From: Kribbella sp. CA-293567
GTDB taxonomy: Bacteria; Actinomycetota; Actinomycetes; Propionibacteriales; Kribbellaceae
Assembly (NCBI RefSeq): GCF_027627575.1
Contig: NZ_CP114065.1
Span: 1,054,001-1,118,000, forward strand
Reading direction: 5' to 3'
DNA: 64,000 nucleotides
Each line of letters begins with the position of its first letter. Within the stretch, counting starts at the first letter, position 1. Below the pieces are notes generated by a model. That model did not search any database, was not told the origin of the DNA, and saw nothing but the letters and a program-made list of their open reading frames with translations. Made by a program: the position numbers and the translations under genes. This document shows positions 51,293 through 59,963 of the stretch, piece after piece.

Positions 51293-52921
51293 ATGACCGA
51301 CGTCAAGGAACGGGTCGGGACACCCGCGCCGCCACCGGAGCTGCCGAAGCTCGGCCTGGTCGGCACCCTGCGCTGGGCCTGGCGCCAGCTGACCTCGATG
51401 AAGACGGCCCTGGTGCTGCTCTTCCTGCTCGCGCTCGGCGCGGTGCCGGGGTCGCTGATTCCGCAGACCGCGATCGACCCGATCAAGGTGGCCGACTTCT
51501 TCGAGGCACACCCCAAGCTGGGGCCGGTCTACGACAAGCTCGGGCTCTTCGACGTCTACAAGTCGCCGTGGTTCTCGGCGATCTACCTGCTGCTGTTCAT
51601 CTCGCTGATCGGTTGCGTGGTGCCGCGGTTGCGGGTCTACCTGAAGGCGATGCGGGCCCGGCCACCGAAGCCGCCGCGCAACCTGAACCGGCTGCCGGGG
51701 TACCAGTCGTTCGAGCCGGCCGCCGACGGCGACGTACTGGAGCTGGCCGCGACCGAGCTGCGCCGCCGCCGTTTCCGGGTCGAGCTGTACGACGGTGCGG
51801 TGGCCGCCGAACGCGGTTACCTGCGCGAAGCGGGCAACCTGCTGTTCCACTTCTCCCTGATCCTGGCCCTGATCGGCGCCGCCTGGGGTGCGCTGTTCGG
51901 CTACCGCGGCACCGTACTGGTTGTCGTGGGCAACGGATTCTCCAACTCGGTGGCGCAGTACGACGACTTCAGTCCCGGCCGGATCTTCACGCCCGACGAC
52001 CTGCCGCCGTTCTCGCTGACGGTGAAGAGCTTCACGGTCAAGTTCCAGACCGACGGCCCGCAGCGGGGCGCGGCCCGCGAGTTCAACGCGCCGATCAGCT
52101 ACCAGGAGACGCCGGACTCGCCGGAGCGGTCGTACGACCTGCGGGTGAACCATCCGCTCAAGGTCGACGGCACCAGCGTGTACCTGCTCGGCCACGGCTA
52201 CGCGCCGAAGATGACGGTGCGGGACGGCAAGGGCGACGTCGCCTTCTCCGGACCGGTCCCGTTCCTGCCGCAGGACGGCAACTTCTCGTCGTTCGGAGTG
52301 GTCAAGGCGCCGGACGGCCGGCCCGAGCAGCTCGGCTTCGAGGGCTATTTCCTGCCCACCGGTGTGATCGACCCGGTCAAGGGACCGACCTCGGTCTTCC
52401 CGGACGCGGCCAACCCGGTGCTGGCGATGACGGCGTACTACGGCCGGCCGCAGGTCGAGACCGGCAAGCCGCAGTCGGTCTACCAGTTGGACAAGACCAA
52501 GCTGACCCAGTTCGAGGGCGACGACGGCGACAAGCTGCGGTTCCAGATCGGGCCCGGCCAGACCTTCACGCTGCCGGACCAGCGCGGTTCGATCACCTTC
52601 GACTCCTACGAGCGCTGGGTGAAGCTGCAGGTCGGGCACACCCCTGGGCTCAACCTCGCGCTGGCCGGGATCTCGCTCGCCATTCTCGGCCTGATGGGCT
52701 CGCTGTTCATCCACCCACGGCGTACCTGGGTGCGGCTCCGGACCGAGGACGGGCGTACCGTGGTTGAGGTCGCCGGGCTGGATCGTGGGCCCGAGCGTGG
52801 CCTCGGGGACGAGATCCAGGCCATCGCCGACGCGTTGAGACCCGCAGAGCAGCAGACAGAGCAATCGGCCGGGCAACCACCAGCAGAGCCGGCAGAGACA
52901 CCGAAGCAGGAGCAGCCATGA
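51293..52921 (+). CDS. resB: Cytochrome c biogenesis protein ResB (Ccs1)
   Basis: 542 residues. Three N-terminal helices (first at about 38-58, MKTALVLLFLLALGAVPGSL), a large outside domain of about 300 residues and a final helix near 450-470. ResB and CcsB together deliver heme to apocytochrome c (System II). Starts 1 bp after ccdA; its 3' end overlaps the ccsB start by 4 bp. The C-terminus after the last helix is Gln/Glu/Pro-rich. Confidence 0.94.
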   Translation: MTDVKERVGTPAPPPELPKLGLVGTLRWAWRQLTSMKTALVLLFLLALGAVPGSLIPQTAIDPIKVADFFEAHPKLGPVYDKLGLFDVYKSPWFSAIYLLLFISLIGCVVPRLRVYLKAMRARPPKPPRNLNRLPGYQSFEPAADGDVLELAATELRRRRFRVELYDGAVAAERGYLREAGNLLFHFSLILALIGAAWGALFGYRGTVLVVVGNGFSNSVAQYDDFSPGRIFTPDDLPPFSLTVKSFTVKFQTDGPQRGAAREFNAPISYQETPDSPERSYDLRVNHPLKVDGTSVYLLGHGYAPKMTVRDGKGDVAFSGPVPFLPQDGNFSSFGVVKAPDGRPEQLGFEGYFLPTGVIDPVKGPTSVFPDAANPVLAMTAYYGRPQVETGKPQSVYQLDKTKLTQFEGDDGDKLRFQIGPGQTFTLPDQRGSITFDSYERWVKLQVGHTPGLNLALAGISLAILGLMGSLFIHPRRTWVRLRTEDGRTVVEVAGLDRGPERGLGDEIQAIADALRPAEQQTEQSAGQPPAEPAETPKQEQP

Positions 52922-53925
52922 GCCCGGAGACTTACGCGCAGATCTCCAACCTGGTCATCCCGACGGCGACCGTCGTCTACGCGATCGCGATGATGGCGCA
53001 CACGCTCGAGTGGGCGATGGGCCGCTCCGTGGTCGCGACCGAGGCCACGAAGAAGGCCGATGTCCTGGTCGGTTCGTCCAGCACGGGCGGCGGCGAGGTG
53101 GCCGGACCGGCCGAGTCGGCGACGGCCGGTGGGTCTGCTGGTGGCGCGGTCGAGCGGTCCGCGCGGGCCGAGGCGGCCAGCCGGATCGGCGTACTGCTGA
53201 CCTGGCTGGGCTTCGCCCTGCACCTGGTCGGTGTCGTCACTCGTGGCCTCGCGGCCGAGCGGGTGCCGTGGGGCAACATGTACGAGTTCTCCATCACCGC
53301 GTCGCTGGCGGTGTCGGCGGTCTACCTGCTCTTCGTGCACCGCTACAAGCTGCAGTGGCTGGGGCTCGGCGTCACGCTGGTCGTCGCCGCTGTGCTCGGC
53401 CTGGCGACGCTGGCCCTCTACACGCCGGCTGGACCGCTGGTGCCGGCGCTGCACTCCTACTGGCTGGTGATCCACGTGGCCGCCGCCGCCATCTCCGGTG
53501 GCGCGTTCACGATCGGCGGTCTGGTCTCGATCCTCTACCTGGTCAAGGCGCGTGCCGAGCGGCGCGTGCTGGCCGGCGGGACGATGTCGGTGTCGCTGAA
53601 GCGGCTGCCGAGCTCCGAGGCGATGGACGGTACGGCGTACAAGGTGCTGGCGTTCGCCTTCCCGCTGTGGACCTTCGGTGTGCTGGTGGCCGGGCCGATC
53701 TGGGCGGAGTACGCGTGGGGCCGCTACTGGGGCTGGGACCCCAAGGAGGTCTGGTCGCTGGTCACCTGGGTCGTCTACGCGGCCTACCTGCACGCCCGCG
53801 CCACGGCCGGCTGGCGTGGCCGCCGGGCCGCCATCATCGCGATCGTCGGCTGGCTCGTCTTCATCTTCAACTTCGTCGGTGTCAACCTGCTCGTCTCGGG
53901 CCTGCACTCCTACGCCGGGGTCTGA
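52918..53925 (+). CDS. ccsB: Cytochrome c biogenesis protein CcsB (CcsA/ResC)
   Basis: 335 residues, about eight helices. The heme-handling WWD-type signature is WGRYWGWDPKEVWSLVTW at about residues 266-283, and flanking histidines lie near VIHVAAAAISGG and YLHARA. A 60-residue Gly/Ala/Ser linker sits between helices 1 and 2. Forms the heme channel and synthase with ResB. Confidence 0.95.
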   Translation: MSPETYAQISNLVIPTATVVYAIAMMAHTLEWAMGRSVVATEATKKADVLVGSSSTGGGEVAGPAESATAGGSAGGAVERSARAEAASRIGVLLTWLGFALHLVGVVTRGLAAERVPWGNMYEFSITASLAVSAVYLLFVHRYKLQWLGLGVTLVVAAVLGLATLALYTPAGPLVPALHSYWLVIHVAAAAISGGAFTIGGLVSILYLVKARAERRVLAGGTMSVSLKRLPSSEAMDGTAYKVLAFAFPLWTFGVLVAGPIWAEYAWGRYWGWDPKEVWSLVTWVVYAAYLHARATAGWRGRRAAIIAIVGWLVFIFNFVGVNLLVSGLHSYAGV

Positions 53926-53927
53926 CG

Positions 53928-54179
53928 ATGAAAGAGTTCGCGATCTACACCGGCCTGCGGCTGGCCTTGTTCCTCGTCTCCTTCGGCATCCTCTGGGTGG
54001 CGCTGCACAGCTGGCTGACCATCTGGCCGCTGCTGCTGCTCGCCCTGGTCATCACGTCGATTCTGTCGCTGTTCGTACTCCGCACGGCTCGCGAGCGCCT
54101 CGCCGCCACTCTGGAGGCCCGCGCCACCCGGATGACCGACCGGATGGAAGCCTCCCGTTCCGCCGAGGACAAGGACTGA
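53928..54179 (+). CDS. DUF4229 small membrane protein
   Basis: 83 residues from ATG 53928, 2 bp after ccsB. Two hydrophobic helices (about 8-28 and 31-50) and a basic/acidic C-terminal tail (RTARERLAATLEARA). DUF4229 proteins are found behind cytochrome c biogenesis genes in actinobacteria; function not known. Probably the last gene of the ccs operon. Confidence 0.85.
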   Translation: MKEFAIYTGLRLALFLVSFGILWVALHSWLTIWPLLLLALVITSILSLFVLRTARERLAATLEARATRMTDRMEASRSAEDKD

Positions 54180-54200
54180 CCGAGGAGTAGCGCGGACCTC

Positions 54201-55376
54201 GTGACGACTCCTGCCACCGCGCCGGCGCCCCGCTGGCTGGGCGACGCCGGGCAGGTGGCGCTCGCGGTGGTCCTGGCCGGCGTCCTGCTGCCGCCAGGAC
54301 TGCAGTCGGTCCACGTCGGTGGGGTGCCCGCCGCCTGGGCTGTCGCGATCGCAGGCGCGATCATCGTGGTGCACCTTTGCGTCACGACCGCGCGCCGCCG
54401 GCCGATCCACTCTTTCGCCGTCGGCTCGTTCGCTTGCGCGATCCTGCTGGTCGCACCGGAGGTCGATGGCGTCACCGACTTCCTGGAGTCGAGCAGGTAC
54501 AGCCCGATCCTGCTGCCGAGCGCGCTGTGCTTCTTCCCCCTGCTGTACGCCGTCAGCGCCCACACCCGGCCGCCGTGGCCGAACGCCGCGCTCGGGGTCG
54601 GTCTGGTCGGCAGCGGCCTGACCCTGGCACGACTGTGGGGCTTCACCGGTACGCCGATCAGGCCGTGGGCGTGGTGGCTGCTGGTCGGTACTGCCGCCGT
54701 CGGCGGAACGGTCGCCGCCTGGTCCATGGGGCGCTACCGAGCGACCCGGGCCGCCTGGACGGCGCAACTGGCCGAACGTGCTGCCGCTGACGAGCGCCGC
54801 CGCATCGCGCGTGAGATGCACGACGTGGTGGCGCATTCGCTCGCGGTGATGGTCAGCCAGGCCGAGGCCGGACGGCTGGTGGTTCCAGGGTCGCCTGAGC
54901 GCGCGCCGGAGATTCTCACCACCATCGCCGACGCGGGCCGCGAGGCGCTCACCGAGATGCGCGGGCTGCTCGGCGTACTGCGTGACGACGAGGTGCCGAC
55001 CGAGCCCCAGCCGGGTCTGGCCGACCTGCCTGCGCTGATCGAGCGGGTGCGGGCAGCAGGTGTCGAGGTCGAGTTCTCGGCGGACGAGCCACTGCAGGTG
55101 CCGCCGGCGGTCGGGCTCACCGTCTATCGGGTCGTTCAGGAGTCGCTCACCAACGTGACCCGCCATGCGGGACGACGGGCTACCGCGCGCGTGACGGTCG
55201 GGCGCGCGGCGGACGGCATCGGCGTACTGGTGACGAATACTGGAACCGTGCCCACGGCGGCGCGTCCTGGACGGGGACTGACCGGCATGCGGGAAAGGGT
55301 CGAGGCGGTGGGTGGAACACTCGAGGCCGGACCGGCCGGCGAGGGCTGGCGAGTCAGTGTGAAGGTGCCGCTATGA
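54201..55376 (+). CDS. Sensor histidine kinase (NarL type)
   Basis: 391 residues from GTG 54201, with GAGGAG 13 bp before. Four to five membrane helices at about 12-175, then HisKA_3 with phospho-acceptor H207 (IAREMHDVVAHSL) and a HATPase domain (VQESLTNVTRHA; GRGLTGMRERVEAVGG). Overlaps its response regulator by 4 bp. It immediately follows the cytochrome c genes, raising the idea of a respiratory signal, but position alone is weak evidence. Confidence 0.93.
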   Translation: MTTPATAPAPRWLGDAGQVALAVVLAGVLLPPGLQSVHVGGVPAAWAVAIAGAIIVVHLCVTTARRRPIHSFAVGSFACAILLVAPEVDGVTDFLESSRYSPILLPSALCFFPLLYAVSAHTRPPWPNAALGVGLVGSGLTLARLWGFTGTPIRPWAWWLLVGTAAVGGTVAAWSMGRYRATRAAWTAQLAERAAADERRRIAREMHDVVAHSLAVMVSQAEAGRLVVPGSPERAPEILTTIADAGREALTEMRGLLGVLRDDEVPTEPQPGLADLPALIERVRAAGVEVEFSADEPLQVPPAVGLTVYRVVQESLTNVTRHAGRRATARVTVGRAADGIGVLVTNTGTVPTAARPGRGLTGMRERVEAVGGTLEAGPAGEGWRVSVKVPL

Positions 55377-56050
55377 CCGAGCCCGACCAGATCCGCGTGG
55401 CCGTGGCCGACGACCAGGAACTGATTCGTTCCGCGCTGCGGATGATGGTCGAGAGCCAGCCCGACCTCCTCTTCGCCGGAGAGGCGGCCGACGGACTCGA
55501 TGCGCTGGCGCTGGTGCGTTCGCGCCGGGTCGACGTGGTGCTGATGGATCTGCGGATGCCGAGGCTGGACGGCATCCAGGCGACGGCGACGATCACGGCC
55601 GAGCAGCCCGGCTGCCGGGTGATCGCCCTGACCACCTTCGACCTGGACGACTACGCCTTCCGGGCGCTGCGGGCCGGCGCCGGCGGCTTCCTGCTCAAGG
55701 ACGCGCGGAGCGAGGAGATCATCGAGGCCGTCCGGACGGTGCATGCCGGTCACGGCGTCATCGCGCCGTCCACCACCCGGCGCCTGATCGAGCACCTCAC
55801 GGCCGTACCCGAACCCGATGCCGCCCGCGCCGCCGAGGTCCGGGCGGCGTTGACCCCGCGCGAGTTCGACACCCTGCTGGAGTTGGCGACCGGTGACACC
55901 AACCGCGAGATCGCCGCGCGGTTGCACCTGTCGGAAGCGACCATCAAGACCCACGTCGGGCATGTACTGGCCAAGCTCGGTCTGCGCGATCGGGTGCAGG
56001 CCGTCGTACTGGCCTACGAGACCGGTTTGGTGGGCCCGGCCCGGCGCTGA
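55373..56050 (+). CDS. NarL/FixJ-family response regulator
   Basis: 225 residues. Receiver domain with D59 (VLMDLRMPRLDG), lysine in FLLKDA, and a LuxR-type helix-turn-helix near 155-215 (LTPREFDTLLELATGDTN). Translationally coupled with the kinase upstream. A clear stem-loop follows 3 bp after its stop. Targets unknown. Confidence 0.95.
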   Translation: MTEPDQIRVAVADDQELIRSALRMMVESQPDLLFAGEAADGLDALALVRSRRVDVVLMDLRMPRLDGIQATATITAEQPGCRVIALTTFDLDDYAFRALRAGAGGFLLKDARSEEIIEAVRTVHAGHGVIAPSTTRRLIEHLTAVPEPDAARAAEVRAALTPREFDTLLELATGDTNREIAARLHLSEATIKTHVGHVLAKLGLRDRVQAVVLAYETGLVGPARR

Positions 56051-56053
56051 TCG

Positions 56054-56079
56054 CCACCTCATCCTGCGGGATGAGGTGG
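56054..56079 (+). terminator. Terminator after the two-component system
   Basis: Perfect 11-bp stem (CCACCTCATCC and complement) closed by a TGCG tetraloop, 3 bp after the stop of the response regulator. Confidence 0.85.
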
Positions 56080-56131
56080 TCGCGACCTCCGGGCGACGCG
56101 GGGACGAGCTCGGCAGACGATCTTGGCTGCT

Positions 56132-56587
56132 ATGACGACTATCGACACCACCCCCGCCGTGGCGCCGGCCGGACGACGGAGCCGGAAGGTCCGGATCGCC
56201 GGCTGGCTCCTCACCGCCGCCGGCCTCGGTCACACGCTGGGAAGCTTTCTCGAGACCGCCCCGGATCACCTCAGGACCTGGTTCGACGGGCACTTGTGGA
56301 GCCAGGCGGACTACACCGCCTGGAGCGATGCGGCAGCCGGATTCTGGTACTCCGCGTTCAGTTTCGGACCGCCGCTGCTGCTGGTCGGCGTCACCGTGCT
56401 GTGGCTGGAGCGCCGGGGGATCACTCCGCCGCTGGTCATCGCCGTGTCGGTGGCGACCTGGGTCATCGTCACGTTCGTCGCCTCCGGGCCCTCGCCGTTG
56501 CCGCTTCTCCTGATCGCCTCGGGGCTGCTGATCGCCGAGTCCCGCCGGACCGGCACTCTCGCTCCGTTGCCAGGGAAGAAGTCGTGA
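56132..56587 (+). CDS. Small four-helix membrane protein of the GHTLG type, copy 1
   Basis: 151 residues from ATG 56132. Predicted helices at about 20-40, 68-92, 103-122 and 125-142. The motif LGHTLGSF in the first helix recurs as GTGHTLGDL in the next gene, marking the two as distant paralogues in tandem. Not recognised beyond that. Its TGA overlaps the next gene's ATG by 1 bp, so they are co-translated. The charged loop after helix 1 (ETAPDHLRTWFDGHLWSQAD) probably faces outward or binds a ligand; unproven. Confidence 0.7.
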   Translation: MTTIDTTPAVAPAGRRSRKVRIAGWLLTAAGLGHTLGSFLETAPDHLRTWFDGHLWSQADYTAWSDAAAGFWYSAFSFGPPLLLVGVTVLWLERRGITPPLVIAVSVATWVIVTFVASGPSPLPLLLIASGLLIAESRRTGTLAPLPGKKS

Positions 56588-57021
56588 TGCCCGGCTTCCG
56601 CGTCGGCGCCTGGTGCTGGATCGCCACCGGCACGGGACACACCCTCGGCGACCTCGTCCTGCGCGTTTTCCCCATGGACGGCGACAAAGCCATCGATGCC
56701 GCGATGCGCGCGCATCCGTTCGAGCTGTTCGGCCTGCACCGCAGCTACTACCAGGTGACGATGGGCTTCAGCCTGGTGATGGGGGTCTGCCTGGTGTTCG
56801 TGGGCGTGCTGCTGCTCCACATCCACCGGATCACTCCGCGCCGGAGTCTGCGGCGAGCCGCCGTCCTCGGTCTGGGGATGTCGGCGGTCGCGCTGACTCT
56901 CAGCGCCTTGTTCGAGCCGCCGCCGCCGATTGTTCTGTTCAGCGCGGCCTGCGTGGCGTTCGCGCTGTCGGCGTACGGGCGGCGTGATACCAGTGAGCCC
57001 GTGGTACGGAAAGTGACGTAG
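56587..57021 (+). CDS. Small four-helix membrane protein of the GHTLG type, copy 2
   Basis: 144 residues from ATG 56587 (TGATG overlap with copy 1). Helices at about 5-25, 58-80, 90-110 and 115-132, with GTGHTLGDL at the first helix and an FELFGLHRSYYQVTMGFSL stretch before helix 2. Resembles LIC_13387-type small membrane proteins only loosely. A partner of copy 1, perhaps as a heteromer. Function unknown. Confidence 0.7.
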   Translation: MPGFRVGAWCWIATGTGHTLGDLVLRVFPMDGDKAIDAAMRAHPFELFGLHRSYYQVTMGFSLVMGVCLVFVGVLLLHIHRITPRRSLRRAAVLGLGMSAVALTLSALFEPPPPIVLFSAACVAFALSAYGRRDTSEPVVRKVT

Positions 57022-57088
57022 GCCACTTGGCAGTTTCCCGGAAATTCGTTTGTGCATTCCTTCACATGAGTCGTAACGTAGTGGATGA

Positions 57089-57105
57089 AACGAAACCGTT
57101 TCGTT
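57089..57105. promoter_or_regulatory. TetR-type operator AACGAAACCGTTTCGTT
   Basis: Perfect 8-1-8 inverted repeat 40 bp before the TetR start codon. The spacing and symmetry are typical of sites where a TetR repressor controls itself and a linked efflux pump, here the MFS gene 62 bp downstream of tetR. Confidence 0.75.
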
Positions 57106-57145
57106 CTATCAGCTACCGATCGACTACAGAGGGTGATGCGCGACC

Positions 57146-57757
57146 ATGACGGATGTCGCCGATGCAGGGCCACGCCAGCGGCCGCGGGTCGAGGGGGGTC
57201 GCGAGGAGGAGATCCTCGACGCCACCGTCGAGGTGCTCGCCGAGCTCGGCTACGACCGGCTGACGATGGACGCGGTGGCGACGGCCGCCAAGGCCAGCAA
57301 GGCGACGCTGTACCGGCGCTGGTCGACCAAGGCGGAGCTCGTGGTCGACGCGATCAGCCGGGCCAAGGGGTGTCCGGTGCCGGTCGGGTCCGACACCGGC
57401 AGCCTGCGCGGCGACCTGATCGCGATCTCGTGCGGCGAGGGCGGCTTCACCGCCGAGATGCCGATGTCGGTGATGGCCGGTCTGCTGACCGCGCTGCACC
57501 GCGACGAGGAACTCAAGACGGCTTTCCAGGCGCAGTTCCTGGCGCCCCGGATCGCGGTCACCACCGAGATCTACCAGCGCGCCGTCGATCGCGGTGAGAT
57601 CGCCGCCGACGTCGACGTCGCGCTGCTGTCGATGACCCTGCCCGCGCTGGTCATCCACAACGCTTTCGTGCTCGGCGTCGAGCCGACCGATGACCTGGTG
57701 CTCCGCGTCATCGACCACGTCATCCTGCCTGCGGCGCGGGGGTCGCAGGTGAGCTGA
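57146..57757 (+). CDS. TetR/AcrR-family transcriptional regulator
   Basis: 203 residues. N-terminal helix-turn-helix at about 20-68 (ILDATVEVLAELGYDRLTMD; KASKATLYRRWSTKAELV). The C-terminal ligand domain belongs to the TetR_C_11-like type. The perfect palindrome upstream is its probable operator. It precedes a DHA2 efflux transporter on the same strand, so a drug or metabolite likely releases it from DNA to induce export. Confidence 0.94.
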   Translation: MTDVADAGPRQRPRVEGGREEEILDATVEVLAELGYDRLTMDAVATAAKASKATLYRRWSTKAELVVDAISRAKGCPVPVGSDTGSLRGDLIAISCGEGGFTAEMPMSVMAGLLTALHRDEELKTAFQAQFLAPRIAVTTEIYQRAVDRGEIAADVDVALLSMTLPALVIHNAFVLGVEPTDDLVLRVIDHVILPAARGSQVS

Positions 57758-57818
57758 TCCGGCGGGTGCCGGAGCAGCGACCAATCAGCCAGTACCACCC
57801 AAGAGGGGAACTTCCAGC

Positions 57819-59375
57819 ATGTCTGAAGACGTCATCAAGGCCGACTCGCCAGGGGGGCGGCCGGTTGACCAGGGGGCCGGACCGGCGGCGCACGGCCACC
57901 GCAATCTCGGCATCGCGCTCGCGCTGATCTCCATGGCGCAGCTGATGGTGGTGCTCGACGGCACCATCGTCAACATCGCCCTGCCGCACATCCAGAACGA
58001 TCTCGGGTTCAGCGACGCCACCCTGCCGTGGGTCGTCAACGCCTACGCGCTGGCCTTCGGTGGCCTGCTGCTGCTCGGCGGCCGGATCGGGGACATCCTC
58101 GGCCGCCGCAAGGTGTTCGTCTTCGGCGTCGTGCTCTTCGGGGTGGCGTCGTTCATCGGCGGTATCGCCCAGAGCGAGGGCGTCCTGCTCGCCAGCCGGA
58201 TCCTGCAGGGCCTCGCGGCCGCGGCGGCCTCGCCGAACGCGCTCGCGCTGATCACCACCACCTTCCCGGCCGGCAAGGAGCGCAACCGCGCGATGGCCGT
58301 GTACGCCGCGATGTCCGGCGCCGGTGCGGCCGTCGGCCTGATCCTGGGCGGCGCGCTGACCGAGGCGTCCTGGCGCTGGACCTTCTTCATCAACACCCCG
58401 ATCGGCCTGATCGTCGCGGTGCTGGCGTTCCGGTACCTCGGTGAGTCCGCTCGCCAGCACGGCAAGTTCGACATCCCCGGCGCGGTCACCGGTACGGTCG
58501 GTCTGACCGCGCTCGTCTACGGTCTGACCAACGCCGGGACCGAGGGCTGGAGCAACGCCGTCACGCTGGTCTCCATCTTCGGTGGCCTGGCCCTGCTCGC
58601 GCTGTTCCTGGTGATCGAGGCCCGGTCGAAGCACGCGCTGATGCCGTTCCGGATCCTCGCGAACCGGACCCGTGGGGTCAGCTTCTTCGTGATGCTGATC
58701 GTCGGAGCGGCGATGTTCTCGATGTTCTACTTCCTCGGCATCTACATCCAGAACGTGCTCGGCTACAGCGCGCTGAAGACCGGTTTCGCCTTCCTGCCAT
58801 TCAGCTTCGGCATCGTGATCGCGGCCCAGGTCGCCTCGACGCTGATCGCCCGGATGGACCCGCGCTGGATCTCCGGAGCGGGCAGCCTGCTGATGGCGGC
58901 CGGGATGTTCGGCTTCAGCCGGCTCGAGGTGGACTCCGGCTACGCCACCCACCTGCTGCCGTTCATCGTCGTGCTGGCCTTCGGGATGGGCCTGATCTTC
59001 GTCCCACTCACCCTGACCGCGGTCAGCGGAGTCGCGAACGAGGACTCCGGGGTCGGGTCAGCGGTGCTGAACACGGTCCAGCAGATCGGTGGCGCGATCG
59101 GCCTGGCGCTGCTGGGCACGCTGTCGGCCAACGCGATCAAGGACAAGTTCGCCGAGCTCACGCCGGGGCTGGCGAAGGCTTCGCAGGCCTCGCCCGACCA
59201 GGCCGAGATGCTGGCGAACCAGGCCAAGGCCGTGGCCACCACGCACGGTTTCACCACCGCGTTCCTGGTGTCGGCGATCATCGGTGTCGGCGCCGCGATC
59301 ATCACCCTGGTCGGCCTGTCGGTCAAGCACCAGGACCTGGCCGGCGACGACAACAAGCCGGTTCACCTGGGCTGA
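57819..59375 (+). CDS. MFS transporter, DHA2 family (14 helices)
   Basis: 518 residues with AGAGGGGA before the ATG. Fourteen predicted helices, motif A-like GRIGDILGRRKVF (about 88-100), and motif C-type GPxxGGxL replaced by AAVGLILGGAL. N-terminal VLDGTIVNIALPHIQNDL is characteristic of the EmrB/QacA group. Proton-driven drug or metabolite exporter. Controlled in all likelihood by the TetR 61 bp upstream. Substrate unknown. Confidence 0.94.
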   Translation: MSEDVIKADSPGGRPVDQGAGPAAHGHRNLGIALALISMAQLMVVLDGTIVNIALPHIQNDLGFSDATLPWVVNAYALAFGGLLLLGGRIGDILGRRKVFVFGVVLFGVASFIGGIAQSEGVLLASRILQGLAAAAASPNALALITTTFPAGKERNRAMAVYAAMSGAGAAVGLILGGALTEASWRWTFFINTPIGLIVAVLAFRYLGESARQHGKFDIPGAVTGTVGLTALVYGLTNAGTEGWSNAVTLVSIFGGLALLALFLVIEARSKHALMPFRILANRTRGVSFFVMLIVGAAMFSMFYFLGIYIQNVLGYSALKTGFAFLPFSFGIVIAAQVASTLIARMDPRWISGAGSLLMAAGMFGFSRLEVDSGYATHLLPFIVVLAFGMGLIFVPLTLTAVSGVANEDSGVGSAVLNTVQQIGGAIGLALLGTLSANAIKDKFAELTPGLAKASQASPDQAEMLANQAKAVATTHGFTTAFLVSAIIGVGAAIITLVGLSVKHQDLAGDDNKPVHLG

Positions 59376-59390
59376 TCCAGCTCAACGACC

Positions 59391-59430
59391 ACGGAGGGCC
59401 GCTTCCCCGGCAGGGGAGGCGGCCCTCCGT
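59391..59430. terminator. Bidirectional terminator after the MFS gene
   Basis: 18-bp stem with one G-T pair (ACGGAGGGCCGC... arms) and a GGCA loop, between the MFS stop and the converging acetyltransferase gene. Confidence 0.9.
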
Positions 59431-59436
59431 CGTTCG

Positions 59437-59919
59437 TCAGAGCGGCTTGCGCATGATGATCTCGCGCTGGACGCCGTCGGGCATCAGGACGCCGGGGAGG
59501 CCGGTCTCGACGAAACCGCTGCGCAGGTAGAGCGCGTGTGCCCTTTGGTTGCCATCAGCAACGGACAGCTGGAAGGTGCGGGCGCCGGCGTCGCGGGCGG
59601 TGCGCTCCACCTCGGCGAGCAACAGCTCACCGAGGCCGCGGCCCCGGCCGGCCGGGGCGATCCACATCGAGACCAGCTCGATCACGCCGTCCTTGTCGCT
59701 CCGCAACCCGCTGGCCATGCCGACCGGCCTACCGTCGAGGACGGCGACGAAGTTGCGCGAGGCGGGCAGGCTGAGCCGCGCCCGCCAGCGCTCTTCCTCG
59801 GCGTCGACCCAGTCGGCCAGTCGCGAGCCGAACGCGTACGGCGCTTCTTCGAGGGCGGCCAGCCGCAGCTCCCGCCACAGCCGCCAGTCGTCGGCGGTCA
59901 GTTCCCGGAGTTCGATCAC
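59437..59919 (-). CDS. GNAT-family N-acetyltransferase
   Basis: 160 residues from GTG 59919. Single GNAT domain: N-terminal IELRELTADDWRLWRELRLA, acetyl-CoA pyrophosphate loop RGRGLGELLL (about 100-109), and the C-terminal ALYLRSGF signature. Probably a small-molecule or protein N-acetyltransferase. The longer upstream frame is antisense to the protease gene and is not used. Confidence 0.9.
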   Translation of the reverse strand: MIELRELTADDWRLWRELRLAALEEAPYAFGSRLADWVDAEEERWRARLSLPASRNFVAVLDGRPVGMASGLRSDKDGVIELVSMWIAPAGRGRGLGELLLAEVERTARDAGARTFQLSVADGNQRAHALYLRSGFVETGLPGVLMPDGVQREIIMRKPL

Positions 59920-59963
59920 CCCGCCACCCTCTCGCGGCGGCGGGGGCCGTTTCAAACGACTTG

